The notes under the pieces: model-generated | Databases searched by the model: none | What the model was told of the DNA's origin: nothing | The model's input: the letters and a program-made list of their open reading frames with translations, nothing else | Source of the DNA: Clostridium rhizosphaerae | GTDB taxonomy: Bacteria; Bacillota; Clostridia; Clostridiales; Clostridiaceae | Assembly (NCBI RefSeq): GCF_016765585.1 | Contig: NZ_JAESWC010000018.1 | Coordinates: 558,001 to 622,000 of the forward strand | Direction of reading: 5' to 3' | Length of the DNA stretch: 64,000 nucleotides | In this document: positions 59,860-64,000 of the stretch, piece by piece | How the letters are laid out: the number at the start of each line of letters is the position of its first letter | Numbering within the stretch: the first letter of the stretch is position 1 | Program-made: the position numbers and the translations under genes

Positions 59860-62349
59860 ATGAGCAAAAAGGTTTTAATAGTTGGTGGAGTTGCAGGAGG
59901 TGCCTCTGCTGCGGCTAGACTTAGAAGATTGGATGAAAATGCAGAGATTATTATGTTTGAAAGAGATGAATATATATCTTTTGCAAACTGTGGTCTTCCT
60001 TATTACATTGGAGAAACTATAAAAGATAGAACTAAGCTTCTTGTTCAAACGCCTGAAGCTATGAAAGCTAGATTTAATATAGATGTAAGAAACAACAGTG
60101 AAGTTACTAATATAGATACAATAAATAAAAAAGTTACTGTTAAAAGCAAAACAAAGGGTGCTTATGAAGAAAGCTATGATTACTTAATATTGTCCCCTGG
60201 AGCTAAGGCACTAAGACCTAATATCCCAGGAATAAACAGCGATAAGATATTTACACTTAGAAATATTCCAGATACTGATGCAATAAAGGGATATGTGGAC
60301 AAAAAAGGCATAGATAGTGCTGTTGTTATAGGCGGCGGGTACGTTGGAGTTGAAATGGCTGAAAACTTAAGAGAAAGAGGATTAAGTGTAACTCTTGTTG
60401 AAGCGGCTCCTCACGTTCTTGCTCCTTTTGATTCTGACATGGTAGTTATGGCTGAAAAGGAGCTAGTTGAAAATGGAGTAAATCTAATACTAAATGATGG
60501 AGTAAAAGCTTTCAATGAGATTAATAATCAGATTGAAGTTACCTTAAACAGCGATACTAAATTAAATGCAGACATTATTATACTAGCTATTGGTGTTGCT
60601 CCAGATACAAGCTTTTTAAAAGACAGCGGTTTGGATTTTGGTCCAAGAGGTCATATTGTAGTTAATGAAAAAATGGAGACTAATATTGATGGAATTTATG
60701 CTGTAGGTGATGCTGTTGAAGTTATAGATTTTGTTACTAAACAAAAAACCGCAATTCCTCTGGCAGGGCCTGCCAACAAGCAGGGAAGAATAGCTGCTGA
60801 CAATGTTGCAGGTTTAAATTCAACCTATAAAGGAACACAAGGCACTTCAGTAATTAAAATTTTCGGTTTAACTGCCGCAGGTACTGGAGCTAATGAAAGA
60901 ACTCTTCAAAGATCTAATATTCCTTATAAGGTAATATATGTACATCCTGTTTCTCATGCTTCTTACTATCCTGGAGCTATGCCTATGTCACTTAAACTTA
61001 TTTTTAATGAAGAAGGCAAAATTTTAGGTGCACAAGCAATAGGCTATGATGGAGTAGATAAAAGGATAGATGTTATAGCAACTGTTATAAGACTTAATGG
61101 TACTGTTGATGATTTAACTGAATTGGAATTGTCCTATGCTCCTCCATTTTCTTCAGCTAAAGATCCTGTTAACATGGCTGGCTTTGTTGCTCAAAATGTA
61201 TTAGCCGGAAGAACTCATGTATTGACTTGGAAGGATATCGAGGAGTACAGTAGTGAAGACTATATTCTTGTAGATGTTCGTACTGGAGAAGAATTTAATA
61301 ACGGTCATATTGAGGGAGCTATAAATATTCCAGTAGACGACTTAAGAGAAAGACTTGGAGAACTAGATAAGAATAAGACTATAGTTGAATACTGCCAGGT
61401 AGGGTTAAGAGGATATATTGCAGACAGAATATTAAGTCAGCACGGCTTTAAAGTATTAAATGTTACTGGTGGATATAAAACCACTTCAACACTTAATTAT
61501 AATCCAGCTAAGATTAGTTCTAAAAACATAAACAAAAGTACTTCTAACTACGCTGCATTTACCATTGACCCTGATACTCAAGCAGTAAAAAAAGATAAAT
61601 TTTCAAATGGTGAATATGATAAAGAGCTGGATGCCTGCGGGCTTTGCTGCCCTGGACCTTTAATGCAAGTAAAGGCATCTATGGATGATTTAAAGGATGA
61701 TCAAATACTAAAAGTTTGTGCCTCTGACCCTGGTTTTTATGAAGATATTAAAGCCTGGTGCAAAAGGACTAATAATGAGCTTGTAGATATATCTAAAAAT
61801 GGCGGAAATATTACTGCCTTTATCAAAAAAAACACCAGCAGCGAAGCTGTGAATAAAAACATGTCAGCCTTTTCAGCAAAGGATAATAAAACAATGGTTG
61901 TATTTAGCGGCGATTTAGATAAGGCAATTGCTTCCTTTATTATCGCTAATGGAGCAGCTTCCATGGGTAAAAAAGTAACCATGTTCTTTACCTTCTGGGG
62001 ACTTAATATTTTAAGAAAACATGAAAAGATTAGTGTCCAAAAGGGATTAATGGATAAGATGTTTGGTATGATGATGCCTAGAGGCAGCAAAAGACTTAAG
62101 CTTTCAAACATGAATATGATGGGCATGGGCGGCAAGATGATCAGAAAGGTTATGAAAGATAAAAATATTTCTTCCCTTGAAGATTTAATCCAATCAGCTA
62201 TTGACAGTGGAATTGAAATTGTTGCCTGTCAAATGTCAATGGATGTTATGGGACTTAAAAAGGAAGAACTTATAGATGGAGTAAAAATCGGTGGAGTTGG
62301 CTATTATTTAGGCGAAGCTGAAGATTCTAATGTTAACTTATTTATATAA
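59860..62349 (+). CDS. CoA-disulfide reductase / rhodanese / TusA / DsrE four-domain fusion
   Basis: 829 aa. Residues 1-450: FAD and NAD(P) pyridine nucleotide-disulfide reductase of the CoADR/NSR class with GGVAGGASAAARLRR, the single active Cys44 in FANCGLPYYIG, and IGGGYVGVEMAE. About 455-550: rhodanese, active-site YCQVGLRGY. About 585-655: TusA-like, ACGLCCPGPLMQ. About 665-829: DsrE-like, MVVFSGDLDKAIASF to VACQMSMDVMG. Each module can hold a persulfide, so sulfane sulfur may be relayed within one chain; reduction of per/polysulfide or CoA persulfide is expected. SD AAGGAGG. Confidence 0.95.
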   Translation: MSKKVLIVGGVAGGASAAARLRRLDENAEIIMFERDEYISFANCGLPYYIGETIKDRTKLLVQTPEAMKARFNIDVRNNSEVTNIDTINKKVTVKSKTKGAYEESYDYLILSPGAKALRPNIPGINSDKIFTLRNIPDTDAIKGYVDKKGIDSAVVIGGGYVGVEMAENLRERGLSVTLVEAAPHVLAPFDSDMVVMAEKELVENGVNLILNDGVKAFNEINNQIEVTLNSDTKLNADIIILAIGVAPDTSFLKDSGLDFGPRGHIVVNEKMETNIDGIYAVGDAVEVIDFVTKQKTAIPLAGPANKQGRIAADNVAGLNSTYKGTQGTSVIKIFGLTAAGTGANERTLQRSNIPYKVIYVHPVSHASYYPGAMPMSLKLIFNEEGKILGAQAIGYDGVDKRIDVIATVIRLNGTVDDLTELELSYAPPFSSAKDPVNMAGFVAQNVLAGRTHVLTWKDIEEYSSEDYILVDVRTGEEFNNGHIEGAINIPVDDLRERLGELDKNKTIVEYCQVGLRGYIADRILSQHGFKVLNVTGGYKTTSTLNYNPAKISSKNINKSTSNYAAFTIDPDTQAVKKDKFSNGEYDKELDACGLCCPGPLMQVKASMDDLKDDQILKVCASDPGFYEDIKAWCKRTNNELVDISKNGGNITAFIKKNTSSEAVNKNMSAFSAKDNKTMVVFSGDLDKAIASFIIANGAASMGKKVTMFFTFWGLNILRKHEKISVQKGLMDKMFGMMMPRGSKRLKLSNMNMMGMGGKMIRKVMKDKNISSLEDLIQSAIDSGIEIVACQMSMDVMGLKKEELIDGVKIGGVGYYLGEAEDSNVNLFI

Positions 62350-62378
62350 ATAAATTCTCTGCTAAATTATTATAAAAT

Positions 62379-62421
62379 AAGGCAGTATCAGTAGATTATT
62401 CAAATCAATTGATACTGCCTT
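62379..62421. terminator. Terminator between fusion gene and EamA gene
   Basis: AAGGCAGTATCA (62379-62390) and TGATACTGCCTT (62410-62421) pair perfectly across a 19-nt loop, with T run on the plus strand. Confidence 0.85.
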
Positions 62422-62471
62422 TTCTCTAAGACACCTTGTCAATATATAAACTTAGGTGTTTACAGCATAAC

Positions 62472-62888
62472 TTATTTCCATATCATAACAAAAGTACCTG
62501 CAGTAATTAATAATCCGGCAATTAAAGTCTTAGCAGTAAATTTCTCTCCCAATATGATAAATGATAATATTAAGGTAAGAACAATACTTGACTTGTCAAT
62601 AGGTGCAACCTGAGATACTTTTCCTATTGCTATAGCTTTATAATAAAATACCCAGGATAATCCTGTAGCAAGTCCTGATAAGATTAGAAATACCCAGCTT
62701 TTCCTGCTTAAACTTGTAATACCGCTTTGAGCTCCAGTTGCAAAAACAATAGACCAAGCTAATATAATGATTACTACTGTGCGTATTGCTGTTGCCAAAT
62801 TAGAATCTACACCCTTTATTCCAATTTTCGCAAGAATTGAAGTTAATGCAGCAAATACTGCCGATAGTATTGCATACAATTTCCACAT
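62472..62888 (-). CDS. EamA-type small transporter (single repeat)
   Basis: 138 aa with four or five helices: one EamA half-repeat (AIRTVVIIILAWSIVFATG, FYYKAIAIGKVSQVAPIDKSS, TLILSFIILGEKFT). Full EamA transporters have two; single-repeat members work as dimers. Cargo unknown. SD GGGAGGAG. Confidence 0.88.
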   Translation of the reverse strand: MWKLYAILSAVFAALTSILAKIGIKGVDSNLATAIRTVVIIILAWSIVFATGAQSGITSLSRKSWVFLILSGLATGLSWVFYYKAIAIGKVSQVAPIDKSSIVLTLILSFIILGEKFTAKTLIAGLLITAGTFVMIWK

Positions 62889-62931
62889 ATTTATGCACTC
62901 CTCCCATATATACTCTTATCTATTATGTCAA

Positions 62932-64000
62932 TTACTTCTGAAATGTAACAATTACTTTTGTCCCTTCTCCTAAACTGCTTTGAACTTCTATGCCTGCACT
63001 ATGAAGGTTTATTATGTTTCTGACAATTGTTAAACCAATACCGCTGCCTTCTGTTTTATGTCTGCTTATGTCTCCTCTATAAAGCCTCTCATATATAAAA
63101 GGCAAGTCCCTTTCTTCTATCCCTATTCCATTATCAATTATTTCTGCCATGACTCTATTTTCTTTTTCATATATAGCTACTGTAACTTTTCCGCCTTCTC
63201 CAGTAAATTTTATAGCGTTTGATATCAAATTGATAAATACCTGCTTTAGCTTATCCTTGTCCCCAGTAATATAATAATGTTTATTATTCTGTAAATCACA
63301 TATTAAATCAATTTTTTTGTTTTCAGCCTCCATATAAAAATCGCTGCATACACCTTTTATGAGATCATCCAAAGCTATTTTTTCAAAATTCAGCTTTTCT
63401 GATTCTGCTTCAAACTGCTTTAAAACATTTAAATTATCTAAAAGTCTGCTGAACCTTATAACTTCTTCATTAAGACCATTTAATCTTTCTGTTGTTACAG
63501 GAAATATACCATCAATCATAGCTTCCAAATTATTTTGTAGTATGTTTAAAGGCGTTCTTATTTCGTGAGATATATCAGCAACCAACCTTTTCCTAAGCAT
63601 ATCCTGCTGTTTTAATTTTCCAGCCAATATATTAACATTTCTTCTAAGACTTTCAAGTTCTTCTATGTTGCTTCTTGTTTTTAATTTTGTATCAAAATCA
63701 CCTTTTGAAAGTTTAGAATACATATTTGCAACTTCTTTTATAGGCATAGAAAACTGCTTAGAAAAATAAAGGCTTATAGCAATTACAATAATTAAAGTTG
63801 TAAGACCGCTGGCAATTATACTTTTGTTTATAGAAGTTTTAAAATTAACATCCTCTTCAGACATTAATACCGAAGAATATTGTCCTATATTAACATATCC
63901 AACAACCTTATTATCTGTAACTATTTCAAAAGTTTTTGTAGAATACACTCCCTTATCATTGGTAATCATAGTTTTAAAATGAAGACTGTTTCTAATGTCA
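62932..64000 (-). CDS. Sensor histidine kinase, N-terminus beyond window
   Basis: About 356 visible residues; the frame remains open to base 64000, so the ATG at 63969 need not be the start. An extracytoplasmic piece, a helix (SIIASGLTTLIIVIAISLYF), HAMP, HisKA (DISHEIRTPLN) and HATPase (NLISNAIKFTG, DNGIGIEERD, GSGIGLT) are present. A companion response regulator likely lies to the right; it may bind the period-11 boxes near 51-55 kb. Confidence 0.93.
   Translation of the reverse strand, partial: DIRNSLHFKTMITNDKGVYSTKTFEIVTDNKVVGYVNIGQYSSVLMSEEDVNFKTSINKSIIASGLTTLIIVIAISLYFSKQFSMPIKEVANMYSKLSKGDFDTKLKTRSNIEELESLRRNVNILAGKLKQQDMLRKRLVADISHEIRTPLNILQNNLEAMIDGIFPVTTERLNGLNEEVIRFSRLLDNLNVLKQFEAESEKLNFEKIALDDLIKGVCSDFYMEAENKKIDLICDLQNNKHYYITGDKDKLKQVFINLISNAIKFTGEGGKVTVAIYEKENRVMAEIIDNGIGIEERDLPFIYERLYRGDISRHKTEGSGIGLTIVRNIINLHSAGIEVQSSLGEGTKVIVTFQK

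Noticed and set aside
1-64000. tRNA, rRNA, CRISPR arrays, prophage or transposase genes
   Set aside because: No cloverleaf, rRNA-like block, regularly spaced repeats, integrase or transposase reading frame was seen.

Overview
The window is AT-rich, tightly packed low-GC Firmicute DNA. Strong AGGAGG-type ribosome binding sites, TTGACA/TATAAT promoters, a SAM-I riboswitch, a T-box leader and strictly anaerobic enzymes (pyruvate formate-lyase with its activase, BadF/HgdC-type activases, clostridial molybdenum hydroxylases) point to a Clostridium or close relative. I see no tRNA, rRNA, CRISPR array or intact transposon.

Layout. 1-10.8 kb (minus) is one long operon for three xanthine-dehydrogenase-family molybdenum hydroxylases, each with Mo, FAD and 2Fe-2S subunits, plus a nucleobase/nucleoside-type deaminase; the last Mo subunit runs off the left edge. 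11-15.4 kb holds an RNase H-like protein, a HAD phosphatase and metNIQ under a SAM-I riboswitch. 15.5-21.2 kb holds pflBA and a Fur-box-preceded feoAB operon. 21.2-30 kb holds a second RNase H-like gene, argS with T-box and promoter, a DUF255 gene broken by an exact 18-nt insertion, a TauE/DUF1634/ROK cluster and lgt.

30-36 kb and 53-62 kb are dominated by thiol, sulfane-sulfur and electron-transfer proteins: two thioredoxin reductase homologues (one apparently lacking a pyridine-nucleotide site), thioredoxins, CcdA/TlpA, two rhodaneses, a DsrE-like protein, a selenocysteine glutaredoxin (in-frame TGA at 34756-34758 followed by a SECIS-like hairpin), a two-cysteine ArsR repressor of the SqrR/BigR type, a YeiH exporter, cytochrome b5-like and b-type cytochrome proteins, and an 829-residue CoA-disulfide-reductase/rhodanese/TusA/DsrE fusion. 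Several share promoter-proximal motifs, which suggests a common regulon sensing reactive sulfur.

36.7-53 kb holds a SHOCT protein and a two-component system with a Met-rich sensor, a LexA-boxed Y-family polymerase, a three-gene 2-hydroxyacyl-CoA dehydratase/activase-like operon, mltG, and a copper block (HMA/TauE/cupredoxin fusion, csoR-copA-copZ, a two-repeat lipoprotein). An approximately 86-nt structured element ending in the Shine-Dalgarno sequence occurs twice in tandem before copA and once, diverged, before a rhodanese gene. The right end holds shikimate genes aroK and aroD, an EamA protein and a sensor kinase cut by the window edge.
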